From Engraulis encrasicolus (Eukaryota > Chordata > Actinopteri > Clupeiformes > Engraulidae), in assembly GCF_034702125.1 (NCBI RefSeq), contig NC_085867.1, forward strand, positions 42,069,483 to 42,133,482: a stretch of 64,000 nt of DNA. The letters run 5' to 3'. The position numbers were made by a program, and so were the translations under genes. Positions 27,315 through 39,718 of this stretch are shown here, in pieces. Numbering within the stretch: position 1 is the first letter of the stretch; the number at the start of each line of letters is the position of its first letter. Below the pieces are notes generated by a model, which was not told where the DNA came from, searched no databases, and saw nothing but the letters and a program-made list of their open reading frames with translations.

Positions 27315-27417
27315 ATAGATAGCACACGTACGTAACATGCGTTCCAGAATATTGCAGCATGCTGAGTACATCTGAGTTTGCTAATGTTACACAAATATAA
27401 AAAAAGAAAAAAACGCT

Positions 27418-27433
27418 CACACACACAAGCACG

Positions 27434-27489
<56 letters not shown>
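27418..27489. repeat. (CA)n microsatellite
   Basis: About 70 bp, with GCACGCACG near the left end. Confidence 0.95.
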
Positions 27490-27490
<1 letters not shown>

Positions 27491-28646
27491 GTGGTCCAGC
27501 TCCAAGAGACGCATAGAGAGAGGGGTGATGCAAAACACTGTTTCACAGAAGGTGATGATGTAATGTGTGTGCAGTATGTCCCATTGCAGCGTAAATGGCT
27601 CTGGCCGTGATTTACTATCCATTCGTTAGGAAATGGAAAAAAAGGCTTAGGTCTATGCTTCATCTATTTCCCTGTTACATCAATCAGGTACACTTTAACA
27701 AAGTATGTAACAACATGTAACATTATGTGCTAAAAGAAACCACAAGATAAATTGTTTCTGAAAGAAAAAAAACTGAGGTTGACAAAAAGGTATTCAATGC
27801 AAATATTCTTTTAACGCCGTGGACATGCTTGCTGAAGGACGTGCGTGTGTGTGCACTTTCCATGAGGGACAAACATCCGAACTTCGATGTTGAGGTTGCG
27901 GTACAGTCAAACAGTCATGGATAATATGAACGAGAGCCCCGTTGGCCATCTGTCCCCTACATGATACCTTCAGTGTTGCGCGATGTGCTCTGATCGAAGT
28001 ATGTATACACTCGGGTGCATGCGGCTGTGTGCGTAATGTAAGGCTCGGAGCAAGGCCTTACACCTGCTACACATTATATTGAGCCCCCCTTTGCCCATTT
28101 CTTAGGGAACTCCGCTACACCATTGTAAGAGCTACAGTACAGGCTCTGGTCCCAGGCTGTTTGTTTCTAGTCCACAAAATGTCAAGCTAAAAATGGTTTA
28201 AAATGGTGACATTGGAATTATTGTGTTCACAAAAATGACCGAAGGTACAATATATAGCTGTGTTGAAATTTTCAGGGCGTTCCCATTAAACGTATAGGCC
28301 TACACACTTATTCATCTATATTCATGCAATTTCCCTTAAGTGTAATAGAATTCACAGGCATAATTTTATTGTCTGAAATCCATTCTGGTCCACGCAAGGC
28401 TGAGAATTCCACGTTACACACAATTGTTTTGCATTCATTTTCAACGGTTGCATTCTCTTTCAGTGACTGTTGCAGATCTTGCAGTGTAGAGTAGACTAGG
28501 CAAATAATTATGTCATGTCATGTCATATAGTTCCAATAAACATCCACTATACAATTATTTATTTTAAAGTATTGGGTTTTTTTTGGGGACAGCCTGCACA
28601 TAGTTGTGTTGAAAAGGTTCTATACGCGTTAGGCAGGTCCTCTGCA
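27490..28646. other. Intergenic, no gene seen
   Basis: No convincing frame, RNA gene or defined repeat. Confidence 0.3.
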
Positions 28647-28920
28647 GGGCTGGCGCTAGGCATAGGCAGACAAAGCGGTCGCCTAGAGCGCCAAATGTCT
28701 TGGGGGGGAGCTAAGTCCCACAGAATTAGAATATTAGGCGAAATAAAGCTTTACATCGACAATGATTATTCATGGGAACTCAGTACATCCTATGTATATC
28801 AGCTGTAGTGAATTAGATGTATCACACTTTGCTTACGGATGCCCTTTTCTACATAGCAATTCCACAAAAAGTAAAGAGGAGGGCTCGCCTAGGGCACTAA
28901 ATTGACTAGAAACGGGCCTG
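28647..28920. mobile_element. Probable MITE with 'GGCGCTAGGCATAGGC' end
   Basis: CAGGGCTGGCGCTAGGCATA on the left and 'AAACGGGCCTG' on the right resemble inverted ends; internal 'CGCCTAGAGCGCC' and 'CGCCTAGGGCAC' are related. Boundaries are approximate. Confidence 0.4.
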
Positions 28921-29072
28921 TCTGAGTGTCCATAGTACAGCTTGGCCCTGTAGCCTACTACACCCTGATTCCCTGCAAGGACATGGCAGTGGGTGCTTCC
29001 CCTGGTACTCTTCCAGCAGCAGAAACCCCTCATGAGATTGGTGGTGACTCAGCAATGCTCACAGACTGCAGA

Positions 29073-29346
<274 letters not shown>

Positions 29347-29819
29347 CAAGTCTGGCTGTTCGGGAGCAGCAAGCACATTTTGTGACTAATATCTGAGAAA
29401 TTGCACAAATTAGCCATGACACGATATTTTGATATTGTTACTCTCATACATCAAGCTGCTATGGACTTCTAATATAATTTGCTGCACTTATTTTAGGCCA
29501 TCCCCGCAAAATCTATCTGCAATATGGGGAACACACCAAAGAAACTATTAAAGCTTAATATATCAGCAAATGTTTATGGGGAGCTAATAAACCAGATAAT
29601 GCTCTCTTGAGTGAGCCTGTAAATGTTTTATAAATACATTAACTTTTTACGAAAAAAATAAAAAGCTCAACTCAGCTCAACCTTCTCTCTGGGTGAATAT
29701 GAGGTTTTGTAATGTCACGTGTCACGGTCATAGAAAAAAAAACCCACTATGCACATACAATATAACATACAGTACAAAGCCCAACATAAAGATTGTATAC
29801 CGGTATGTTACATGTACTA
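29347..29819. other. Intergenic, no gene seen
   Basis: AT-rich sequence, no supported feature. Confidence 0.3.
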
Positions 29820-30290
29820 TACCCAAATGGAAAAAAGGTGGATTTTCACAACATGCCCCAACATAATGCACATAGGGCCATATAGAATATTTGATCTGTG
29901 TCGTAATTGAAAAAAGTGGATTTTCACGAGACGCTAAAAGTGTCCACAGAGCTGCCTTGAGAGTGGTGTTATTGGGTGCATACATTATGTCTGGTGGCTT
30001 CTGTCCTCTGCAAAGGACACAGCATATGAAGATTTTGTCTGCTACATGTCGTGTTTATATAGCCTGAGTATCATCCTCCGTAGTGACCGCGCTAGCTCAA
30101 GTATTGAGCTAGCGCGGTCACTACGGAGGATGATACTCAGGCTAGTGTTTATATGTAAAAAATAGAAAAAAGTGGATTTTCACGAGACGCTAAAAATGTC
30201 TGTCTGCAGAGCTGCCTTGAGAGTGGTTTTGTTGAGTGCATTATGTCTGACGGCTTCTGTTCTGTGCTTGTGCTGTGCCATCTCAAGTGC
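29820..30290. repeat. Degenerate direct duplication around a fold-back insert
   Basis: 'GTGGATTTTCACGAGACGCT' occurs near 29916 and near 30171, and both copies are followed by 'AGAGCTGCCTTGAGAGTGG' and 'TTATGTCTG'. A third partial copy ('GTGGATTTTCACAA') starts near 29839. The fold-back element at 30060-30144 lies between the copies. Confidence 0.7.
30060..30144. mobile_element. 85-bp perfect fold-back element
   Basis: Two perfectly complementary 41-base arms (30060-30100 and 30104-30144) are separated by a 3-base loop, GTA. The ends are TAGCCTGAG and CTCAGGCTA. GTGTTTATA flanks it on both sides (30051-30059, 30145-30153), a 9-bp target duplication. There is no room for coding. A perfect hairpin this long implies a very recent insertion or strong correction. 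Confidence 0.88.
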
Positions 30291-30491
30291 ATTGTTATGG
30301 ATGCAGCACATTCCCTAATGAAAGCCATCAGTCCCCCTCTCTCTAACCGCGGCTGTGTGTGTGTGTGTTTGACTGCACACAACGGCAGCAGTGGCTTTTC
30401 CCCTTGAATCAGCAAACAAGGAGCTGTGAATGTTATTACACCTCCTCCAAAAACAGGAGGCTCTGAACCAGGAAAACCTGACAGAGGAGGG

Positions 30492-30640
30492 GACAAAGTG
30501 GTCAGTTATCCCGGGCCCAGGGAGAAAGGGGGGGGGGGCAGAATTGGGTCCCCATTACATTGTGTATATTGGGTTGGTGGGGGGCCCTGTTAGATGGCTT
30601 TGTCCCGAGCCCAGCCTAAGATGTCGGCAGCCTTGCTCTG
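30492..30640. mobile_element. Dispersed repeat copy 1 ('AGAATTGGGTCCCCATTAC')
   Basis: It shares the order 'CCCGGGCCCA', 'CAGAATTGGGTCCCCATTAC', 'GGGGGGCCCT', 'GCCCAGC' with copies at 31474-31611 and 56030-56175. Probably a non-autonomous DNA element; boundaries are approximate. Confidence 0.6.
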
Positions 30641-30856
30641 CTCTCCCATTGGCAAAGAAACACTCAAGATGAGGGTTTCTTTTTTTTTCAAACCAAGAAT
30701 TATGTTCACATAAAATACCCTTTCATTTAATGCTCTGCGTCTAGACGATATTTTTATGATCATTAATACAAAGTGGCTAATTGGGTTTTTATTGTCTAGC
30801 ACCCCCTTCTGTTTTCTCTGTCTTTCTTTCTCTCTTTTGTTTTTTTTTTTTCTTTC

Positions 30857-31021
<165 letters not shown>

Positions 31022-31473
31022 AACCAGAAGACTTTGGGGAAGCAGAGTGTGGTGTTGTTGTGCCTTGTGCACACGTCTTGCACGAGACAGAGACAGAGAT
31101 GTAGACAGAAACAGAGACAGACAGTCGTGCGTGCACAGTATGTGTCTGCATGCGTGTGTGTGGTTGGGGGTGCCAGTCAGCCACCCACGTCTTTCTAATG
31201 TAATTGTGTAAGTCGGGGAGTGGAGAGGAGGGGGGGGGGAGAGAGATAAAGTCTGGAGCTGTGTTCTGTGTGCTGTTTGCTGTGGTGTGGCTGTGGCCTA
31301 TCAGGATTAGAGATGATGTCTGGGAGTCTGTCTGTGATGGAGCATTAGTGGGGTTAAGAGTGGGTAGGTAGTCTGTCTGTGATTGGGCATTAGTGGTATT
31401 TCAGTGTGTGGGTAGTCAGTGTCTCATCTCTACACCACACCACTGCAGCCTTGGGCATGGTGGGAAGTATGCA
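31022..31473. other. Intergenic, no gene seen
   Basis: GT/GA-rich low-complexity sequence; no gene. Confidence 0.3.
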
Positions 31474-31611
31474 GGGACAAACGGGTATGTTGTCCCGGGC
31501 CCATAGAGACAGGGGGGCCCAGAATTGGGTCCCCATTACATTGTCTGTATTGGGTATAGGGGGCCCTTTCAGATGATTTTGTCCTGGGCCCAGCAAAAGC
31601 TGTCAGCGGCC
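31474..31611. mobile_element. Dispersed repeat copy 2
   Basis: It begins CAGGGACAAACGGGT and ends TCAGCGGCCCTG, with 'CAGAATTGGGTCCCCATTAC' inside. It is the same family as 30492-30640 and 56030-56175. The inverted ends (CAGGG.. / ..CCCTG) suggest a DNA transposon. Confidence 0.65.
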
Positions 31612-31938
31612 CTGGGCTGTATGCATACTGTATGAAGGAGGACCACTAATAGGCATGGCATTTTGTTGAAGGCAACCTTGGGACATGGAAAGGGCATGTA
31701 ATACACTACAGTCAAGATGTTTTGTAAAGGTTTTGGTGACATGACAATTACATACCACACTGTTTTCTCAACCAACTTTGTAGCTACTCATGTAGCTTAT
31801 GACTGTACAGCACAACGCAAATACTATAACACTTCGACAATATGGTGGGAAGCAGTGCAGAAGTACAGTAAGATGAAAACTTTCTGCCACACATGATCGA
31901 AAGACAGCTGTTAACAACGTTATGGAAATGGTACCTAA

Positions 31939-32329
31939 CAGGGTTTTCACACCTGGTCCCCTTTAAGTGAACCAAACTCATTACCCTTTATGTGGACCAA
32001 AAACCGAACCGACAGCAAAAGGGCTCAGTTCTGTTTTTGTTCATATTGTGAATGTATTACAAAAAGAACTGGCTGATCTTTCTGGTCCAGGTAGGCTTTT
32101 ATGATGTGTCACTCTTCTTTTTTATTACACCTGGTCCTCTAGAGCCCTCCTTAAGTGATAACACCTAGTCAAAAGTGTAACTTGTCAGAACTCATAAGCG
32201 AACCGAACTGAGACCACGTCAACTAAGGGGTCTGGGTACACTTTGTACCATTCACATACGCGACCTAATGCTGAGTCACTACTCTGAATTTGCTTAGGCG
32301 TCTGAAAGGGACCAGGTGTGAAAACACTG
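31939..32329. mobile_element. 391-bp Harbinger-like MITE
   Basis: The left end CAGGGTTTTCACACCTGGTC and right end GACCAGGTGTGAAAACACTG are inverted copies with one mismatch. The flanks share TAA (31936-31938, 32330-32332), the 3-bp duplication typical of PIF/Harbinger. No transposase. Confidence 0.75.
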
Positions 32330-32356
32330 TAAGACTCTACAAACAAAATACTGTTA

Positions 32357-33403
32357 CAGTTTTTCTTGATTGCTTTGACACAGTTGTCACTCCAAAAAGC
32401 ACATTTTCATATCAGTTCACGCAACGGGCTAACCAGTTAAACCGATTCTCCAAACACAACATCTTTGTTTGCTAAAGGCTACTACGTTTCCAAAATATTT
32501 AACATATGTAATAAAAGCAAACTCTGTCTTCAGTCCAATACACACTGCATAGCAGTGTGTATGAACACTCCAGTCAGTCATTACACAATGGTCGTAAAAA
32601 TCCAAAACACGGCTATCATGTTGACAGAATTTGCCGTTATTTAACACTGTTGTCAATTACATAACTTTCAAGCCAGTCAGTTCCACTGTTGTTTCTTTTA
32701 CTTAGCCACTGACCCTGCTTGATCAGGATCTACTGACTGAGAGATGGCAGGCCCAGTAAATGCTTTGCATAAAGATTTGAGTTGTGTGTCTTTTCTTATG
32801 TAAAATTGTCAATAGGCTAGGTAGTGTAACAATAATGTCTTATTGCAAAGAATTGGATTGAGAATCAGAATGCTTTGATGTAGTTTTTATTTTGTTTTTG
32901 TTTGTTTGTTTGTGTTCATTTTTTTTCACTGTACTCAAAAATGTACTAATGGCTGATAACAGTATTACAGAAAATATGTGTAAAGTAAAATATGATGTTG
33001 CAGTACGAGAATTCACTTACAGTAAATTTGCAAAATAAGTCCATGCCAAGAACAAACAAGAAGACACTGTGTATAAAGACTGATTGCTAAATTAAGATTT
33101 TTGAGAAGGAGTGTCAAATAGGTGCTCTGGTGTGTTCACACAACTGACGGTAGTTTCTGAAAGTCAGGAGTAGATTTTTCTGTATGGTTATCAGAGCTTA
33201 AACAATGAAATGTGTACTACTTAAATGGCACATGCGTTAACTGTTTAGCAAAAACTGTGTTATATGAATGGGAAATATGTCAAGTCAACAAGAATGTGTT
33301 AACACATATGCACAACGTGTCTTTTGCTTTGCTGAAATAGTGATCATGACGACTTTGTGTGAGTCAGTTTAAAAAATCGTGTTAAAGCGATCAAGAAAAA
33401 CTG
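32357..33403. mobile_element. 1,047-bp Tc1/mariner-like element
   Basis: CAGTTTTTCTTGATTGCTTT at the left and its inverse (CAGTTTTTCTTGATCGCTTT) at the right, with TA on both sides (32355-32356, 33404-33405). The interior has no transposase-like frame, so it is non-autonomous or too decayed to recognise. Confidence 0.72.
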
Positions 33404-34414
33404 TAATACCTCTATAAAACTTAATAATTATTTAATTTGGTACCTACTATTCATATGTGTCACTGTGCTCAAAGGATGCAACAAGACACAGAGCAGGAAG
33501 ATGAAAACTTTCTGCCACTCATTCTAAAGAGTTGTAAACAAGTCTTGTAAACAAGCACTACTTAAAACACTGCAAACCTAGTTATAGTATAGTAACAGGC
33601 CAAATTATTTACATTTGTATTTAAATCCATTTATACTCTTCACTGCACTCATGGGATGCAAGAAAGCACTGACATCTGAACTTGGTATAGGGATTATGAC
33701 ATGACTTAGGAGTACAGTCAATAGATATACAGTATAAATTTAATTTATGTACATTTTTTAAAGCACTTGTTTAGTAATTTGTTGCAATTAGTTGATAGGA
33801 AAATGTAGCCTGCGTTAGTTCTGCCAGGAAGACTCAGGTCACCTGTGCATTTCGCAGAGCCAATCAGCGGCTGCCATTTCCTTTATAGCGACGTGTCTAA
33901 CTCTCCTTTCTTGCTGGCCTAGGCATGGCCGGTCCGAAATCTCCTCCTCCATCCCCACCACCACCAGTTGGGTCCAGTCTTCCTGTCCTGGGGGTTAAAG
34001 GTCCAGTTCCTGCTGCACGGCTACGGCAGGCTCTACTGGATCCGCCAGCGCAAGACCCGGGCTGATGATTGGACCTACGCCAAATACTGTCTACTTATGC
34101 CAATTCCATTGTCAACTATGTTAACATGAACTCATTCAGTGCCAGCCATTTTCAAATTCAGACGGGGGGGTTGGCAGGCTTTTTTCAATGTTTGAGTGAT
34201 TTTTCAAGAGTCATGAAAAATTGAGTTCTTTGGCCATGTGATGGCAACAATCATACCAGATCAATGTGTTAGGCCCCACCCCCCATTAAAAAAACGCAAT
34301 TGACTTGCTATCAAGTCTTTGGCAATGTGCCATACATTCTGAAAAGACTCGTTTTCAAGTCTATGGCACTCAAAGAGCTACATCGTTAAATACGAATTCC
34401 TCTCTCTGCGTCTT
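33404..34414. other. Intergenic, no gene seen
   Basis: AT-rich, then a more GC-rich part at 33830-34080 containing a short frame beginning MAGPKSPPPSPPPPVGSSL. I do not recognise that segment; it could be a transposon leader fragment. Confidence 0.3.
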
Positions 34415-34640
34415 AATGGCTGAAGTGAAGCTCACAATAGAAATGATTGGGAGGGAGAGATGGAGTATGGGGAATGACCCAGAGCGGATTTGAACCTGGG
34501 TCAAAGAAGGTGGAGCTAACAAGAAGCGACACTAACTTCTTGTTAGATCCACTTTCTTTGCCTGGGTCCCCACGGTAATGTGGCCGATGCCGATGGCATG
34601 CATGGTGTCTTAGCGAGCTATACCACAGCACCTCCCTATG
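34415..34640 (-). mobile_element. tRNA-derived SINE with a hairpin inserted near its B box
   Basis: On the minus strand the head 'GGTGCTGTGGTATAGCTCGC' and B-box-like 'CAGGTTCAAATCC' are followed by 'CATCTCTCCCTCCCAATCAT'. A 58-59-bp self-complementary insert lies at 34503-34560. The rest resembles the other SINEs in the window. Confidence 0.65.
34503..34560. mobile_element. Tiny (58-bp) hairpin element in a SINE
   Basis: The arms AAAGAAGGTGGAGCTAACAA and, inverted, AAAGAAAGTGGATCTAACAA differ at two positions; nine bases separate the arms. CCTGGGTC occurs on both sides (34495-34502, 34561-34568), an 8-bp duplication. It looks like a minimal transposable hairpin. Confidence 0.75.
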
Positions 34641-34783
34641 CACTTGTGTGTGTGTGTTTATAGAGTCTCCATAGCAAGTGTCACTAATACTCATCCTCAA
34701 TGTGCTCTTCAATTGCAAGGCATCATTTTGGAGTAGGCACTAGAACCAGAGGGAACCATGCAACTGTATACACGACTATATGA

Positions 34784-35374
<591 letters not shown>

Positions 35375-35787
35375 GACATACAGTACATGTGCAAAATAAT
35401 GGGAAACTGAAAGCAGCTACACAGTACAGTACTTGGTGTCAGCTATAAATAGCGCCTCAGTGCTGGTGTGTGTTACATGACTTATTCTGTCGCCGGGTGA
35501 TTGTCACCCTCTCCAAGAGCTTCAGTTTCCCCTTTCGCCTCTGGACCTCACATTTACACACCAATTACCCCACAGACGTCACCACACAGCCGCATCATCA
35601 CACAGCTGTTATACTACTGGGTGTCCAAAAACTGTATAAAAAAACTGGGAAACAGCGGAGATAGATGTTCGGACAACATGAAAACAATGTTAAAACGTAT
35701 CTGTCATAACCAACATTGTAACAAAAAAAAGGATTTGTTGACTGGTTGCAGTTGAACTGGTGTTTTACATTATCACAACAAAGTAAG
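35375..35787. other. Intergenic, no gene seen
   Basis: No supported gene; short frames without similarity. Confidence 0.3.
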
Positions 35788-36926
35788 TAAGGGTTAACGT
35801 TCGGCGAGAAGGTCGCTACCGTGGAATAGCAGCACGACAGAGAGAATCTTTAGACCCCGACGCGGAGCGGAAGGGTCTTGTTCTCTCTGAAGTGCTGCTA
35901 TTCCACAAAGCGACCGACTCGCCGAAAGTTAACCCGCTTATTATATGGATATACTTAAATGATTCACACATGGCGGGGACATTTCTTTAGGCCTATTTAA
36001 TGTTAAGATTGTTGCTGCGCAAAACAAAACAGTGCCGTTGTGGAACACCGCTAGGCAACAGCTAGGTAGCCAGGACAACAGGTGTTGTCTATCACAGCAG
36101 CTGATTAGAGTCTTGTTGAAAAGTCGCTTTAGCAGTGAAAAGTCTTGTTGCCATTGACAGCGGTCTGTTATAGACCAACCCGTCCGTTATCGAAAATTAT
36201 TATATGGTTGTGACGTCATCTGTCGAATGCTCCATTCATTTCAACGGGGCTCCCCAACGTTCGGACGTCTGTTATTTTTCGATAACGGACGGGTTGGTCT
36301 ATAACAGACCGCTGTCAATGGCAACAAGACTTTTCACTGCTAAAGCGACTTTTCAACAAGACTCTAATCAGCTGCTGTGATAGACAGCACCCGTTGTCCT
36401 GGCTACCGCTGTCAATGGCAACAAGACGTTCACTGCTAAAGCCACTGGCTTGTATACAAGTCAGTGGCTAAAGCGAATGTTTCATATCACTCCGCAGGGG
36501 GTCCGGTCTTTTGTCACTCTAAATCAGCTGCTGTGATAGACAACACCTGTTGTCCTGGCTAGCCTACCTAGCTGTTGCCTAGCGGTGTTCCACAACGGCA
36601 CTGTTTTGTTTTGCGCAGCAACAATCTTAACATTAAATAGGTCTAAAGAAATGTCCCCGCATGTGTGAATCATTTAAGTATATCCATATAATAAGCGGGT
36701 TAACTTTCGGCGAGTCGGTCGCTTTGTGGAATAGCAGCACTTCAGAGAGAACAAGACCCCTCCGCTCCGCGTCGGGGTCTAAAGATTCTCTCTGTCGTGC
36801 TGCTATTCCACGGTAGCGACCTTCTCGCCGAACGTTAACCCTTACATAACAGACGTGCGAACGTTGGGGAGCCCCGTTGAAATGAATGGAGCATTCGACC
36901 GATGACGTCACACCATATAATAATAA
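35788..36926. mobile_element. Nested-palindrome element, about 1.1 kb
   Basis: The outer arms 35788-36110 and 36517-36845 are inverted copies of about 325 bp, nearly identical. Each arm contains its own hairpin of about 145 bp (35791-35935; 36697-36841) with 'GGGTTAACGTTCGGCGAGAA' at one end and 'CGCCGAAAGTTAACCC' at the other. An inner palindrome has arms at about 36068-36197 and 36274-36405. The centre (36198-36274) recurs inverted at 36847-36926. There is no coding sequence. Probably several insertions of one fold-back transposon family. Confidence 0.8.
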
Positions 36927-37577
36927 GAGTTACCGCACATCCACTTGAAAAAATATGCGAAAGTATGTGAGAAAAGTATAGTCACTTGAAAAAGATGTAA
37001 TGACCTGTGAGAAATAATCCTTCAAATACACCGGGTTGGGCATTTTCAATAACATGCTTACGTGTCGACGGTGACTCAATTTATCTCCGTTAAAGCAACA
37101 AGATGACTTCATTGAGTTAAGTTGAGCCAACACATATTTTTACAGTGAGAGAGAGGCCTATCTATTGATCGTTATCTCCATCTGTGCACATACAGACAGA
37201 ATAACAATCAGGGGACAATCAGCGGCCATTTTCATAATTGCATTGTTACTTACGCACTTACAACGTATTTCGGCTTTTGATTTACGGTGTTCTGCAGAGT
37301 GCCCTTCCCTAAAACATTTCTTCTCAAAATACTTTTGTAAGGTTGGTATTAGTCACCCTTGAATATGTTTTGACAAACTTTAATTGTTTTTGTGTCTGTG
37401 TTTGGGTGTATGCACAGGCCATTGTGTAAAATGAAAAGGAGCACAAATAGGTACTTGCTGTAAACTGGCCTTACTAAGAGAAAACATTTCATATCATAAC
37501 ATTAGCATGCATACTGTTTTTTCTAGAAGTTCTCATTTTCTTTGGTTAGTACACCCAAGGTACATTTCGTATGCCCA

Positions 37578-37580
<3 letters not shown>
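36927..37580. other. Intergenic, no gene seen
   Basis: AT-rich; no supported feature. Confidence 0.3.

Positions 37581-37647
<67 letters not shown>
37581..37647. repeat. (CA)n microsatellite
   Basis: About 66 bp of pure CA. Confidence 0.95.
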
Positions 37648-37651
<4 letters not shown>

Positions 37652-38167
37652 TGGACAGATAGTCGTTGCTCCTCATGTTTCCCGTATTCTTCCTCAACAA
37701 AAGAGACTCTTCTTTCCTCTCAGGGTTCCCTGGTTCCTCCACTGTATCACAGCCCTAGTAGTAGAAAGAATAGGTGTTGAATGATCGGGGGAAGGGGGAC
37801 CCCAAGGGACAGTTATGGTAAATACCAAGGTTTCAACAACGGATATAGGGATTTTAAAAATGACAAAACAGGACCTTGATTTGAAAATGATGCATAATAT
37901 TCTTTTAATATTATGAACTTCAGATTTCGTGTTGATTTAAGTAATCACAACACTAAATCAGAACACTGCACAACTATTAATGAGGGGAGTAGGTTGTTGT
38001 ATAATATCCAACAGTACATAAGTATAACATGTAGTTTAATATTGAATAATGTTTATTTAGTATTCAAATGTCAAAACCTTCAACATTGATTCTCCTTGAT
38101 TCTCCATGTTGCCACTTCAAGAGGCCAGATAACCACGTTTTCAACATTGTGTCACAGTGTTTGAAAC
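37648..38167. other. Intergenic, no gene seen
   Basis: AT-rich; no supported feature. Confidence 0.3.
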
Positions 38168-38175
38168 ATGGAAAT

Positions 38176-38887
38176 TAGAGGTGTGTCGTTCATGAACGAG
38201 CCGGTTCTTTTGAACGGCTCCCTGAAGTGAACGATGGGAACCGGATCACAGCTGGGGGAGCCACTCGACCGTTATTTCGTTCATTTTTCATTCATTTTAA
38301 GCACGTGACCTCGACCAGAGTAATTCAATTTGGGAAAAAACACAATTGTTTGCCTCAAATATGGCTTTCAGGCAGACCAGAACGGAGCCGGTATCGGTGC
38401 TCGCACCAGTTACGTTCGGCACTTAAGTGTTTGTCTGCGAACCGCCAGTGTTCATACCGGGCTCTGAACTTTTTCCGCACGTGACTGTGTTACCCGGATG
38501 AACCTGCTGACGACCACGCTGTCGTCACGGTTCGCAGAGAAAAACCTGGTATTTTGCGGTTCGCATTGCGAACCAATTTTCCGGTTCGCAAACGCAAATA
38601 TCTGTAGCGTGAACACGACGGTCGGTTCGCGATTAGTTGCGGGAACGGGCTCCAGCACGGTTCTCAGTCGGCCTGAATGCGCTAAAAGAGAGGCAAAAAC
38701 GGTCTTTAGAAGCAGGAGAATAATCAGTTGTTGTTTGGACATTACCTTGAGGAGGAGTCAAAATATTACATTCACTGAATAAATAATTTAAAAAAGAGCC
38801 AAAAGAGCCAGATTTTTTAACGGCTCTTTGAAAGGAATGAGCCACTAAGATCCGGATCCCGAAAAAGAGCCATAAATCCCATCTCTA
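38176..38887. mobile_element. 712-bp non-autonomous hAT element with perfect 8-bp duplication
   Basis: ATGGAAAT occurs at 38168-38175 and 38888-38895. The termini TAGAGGTGTG and, inverted, TAGAGATGGG agree at most positions. Sub-terminal 'GAGCCGGTTCTTTTGAACGG' and 'AGAGCC' hexamers recur near both ends, as in hAT elements whose enzymes bind such repeats. The middle has a 'GGTTCGC' / 'GCGAACC' cluster. No transposase frame. Confidence 0.85.
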
Positions 38888-38895
38888 ATGGAAAT

Positions 38896-39328
38896 CCGTG
38901 AAAGATGTTTCTGAATGGCTGAAATTAGGGCACTTTCCATAATCAAAAGAGAATTTTACTGTGTACAGAAGACTTTGGAAAAGACTAACAGAGCATCATT
39001 AGCTGATATCTTTAGCTCATTCCATCCAAGCACATTGGCCTCTTTTTTCCTGTGAAATGAAGTCCAAGTTAAGTCTGTTTAATTGAACATGTCCATTTAA
39101 ATATGTCAATTTGTTACCAAAAAGAGAGTCCTGCTTTTTAGTCAGTGCCAGCTCAATGCTTTGTTGCACATTTGATTGCAGCTCTCTCCCACACATTCCC
39201 TCCCATAATCTCCTAGTTTCATGTGTGTATTCATCAGACACGCATATCCATGCCGAGATGCCAGATGCATCTTCTTCAGAGGAACTTCAAGTTGGCTACA
39301 CGGAATTACTGTGCTGTTGATAAGATCT
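38896..39328. other. Intergenic, no gene seen
   Basis: No supported gene. Confidence 0.3.
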
Positions 39329-39336
39329 GTGTGTGT

Positions 39337-39400
<64 letters not shown>
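39329..39400. repeat. (GT)n then (CT)n microsatellite
   Basis: A short GT run followed by 60 bp of CT. Confidence 0.95.
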
Positions 39401-39403
<3 letters not shown>

Positions 39404-39718
39404 TTTTCCTGCTCTGGCTCTCTTTCTCCTGTCTACCACTCTCTGCTACCTACACACATGCACACATGCACACACGCACACGCACACGCACACACAGAAT
39501 GCATCAGATCCAACATAAGAGAAATGTATGGGCCAGATATCAAAGCTTCTTGGCTAAGGTGTAGCTTTATAATGAGTCTAATCAAGCCACTGTGTTTATT
39601 TTCGCACGCACTCCCCCACTGATTGAAGAGTACTATTTTCCTGGAACCTTCTGTAGTTCCATGATTTTAATGGTACGATGTATCGCCTCTTTTTTGCTTG
39701 ATTTTTTTTTACACAACT

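Noticed and set aside
30060..30144. microRNA precursor
   Set aside because: The pairing is perfect with a 3-base loop and flanked by a target duplication; real precursors have bulges and larger loops.
33930..34070. Pro-rich frame beginning MAGPKSPPPSPPPP
   Set aside because: Short, stops soon after, and no neighbouring exon or similarity recognised; possibly a transposon leader.
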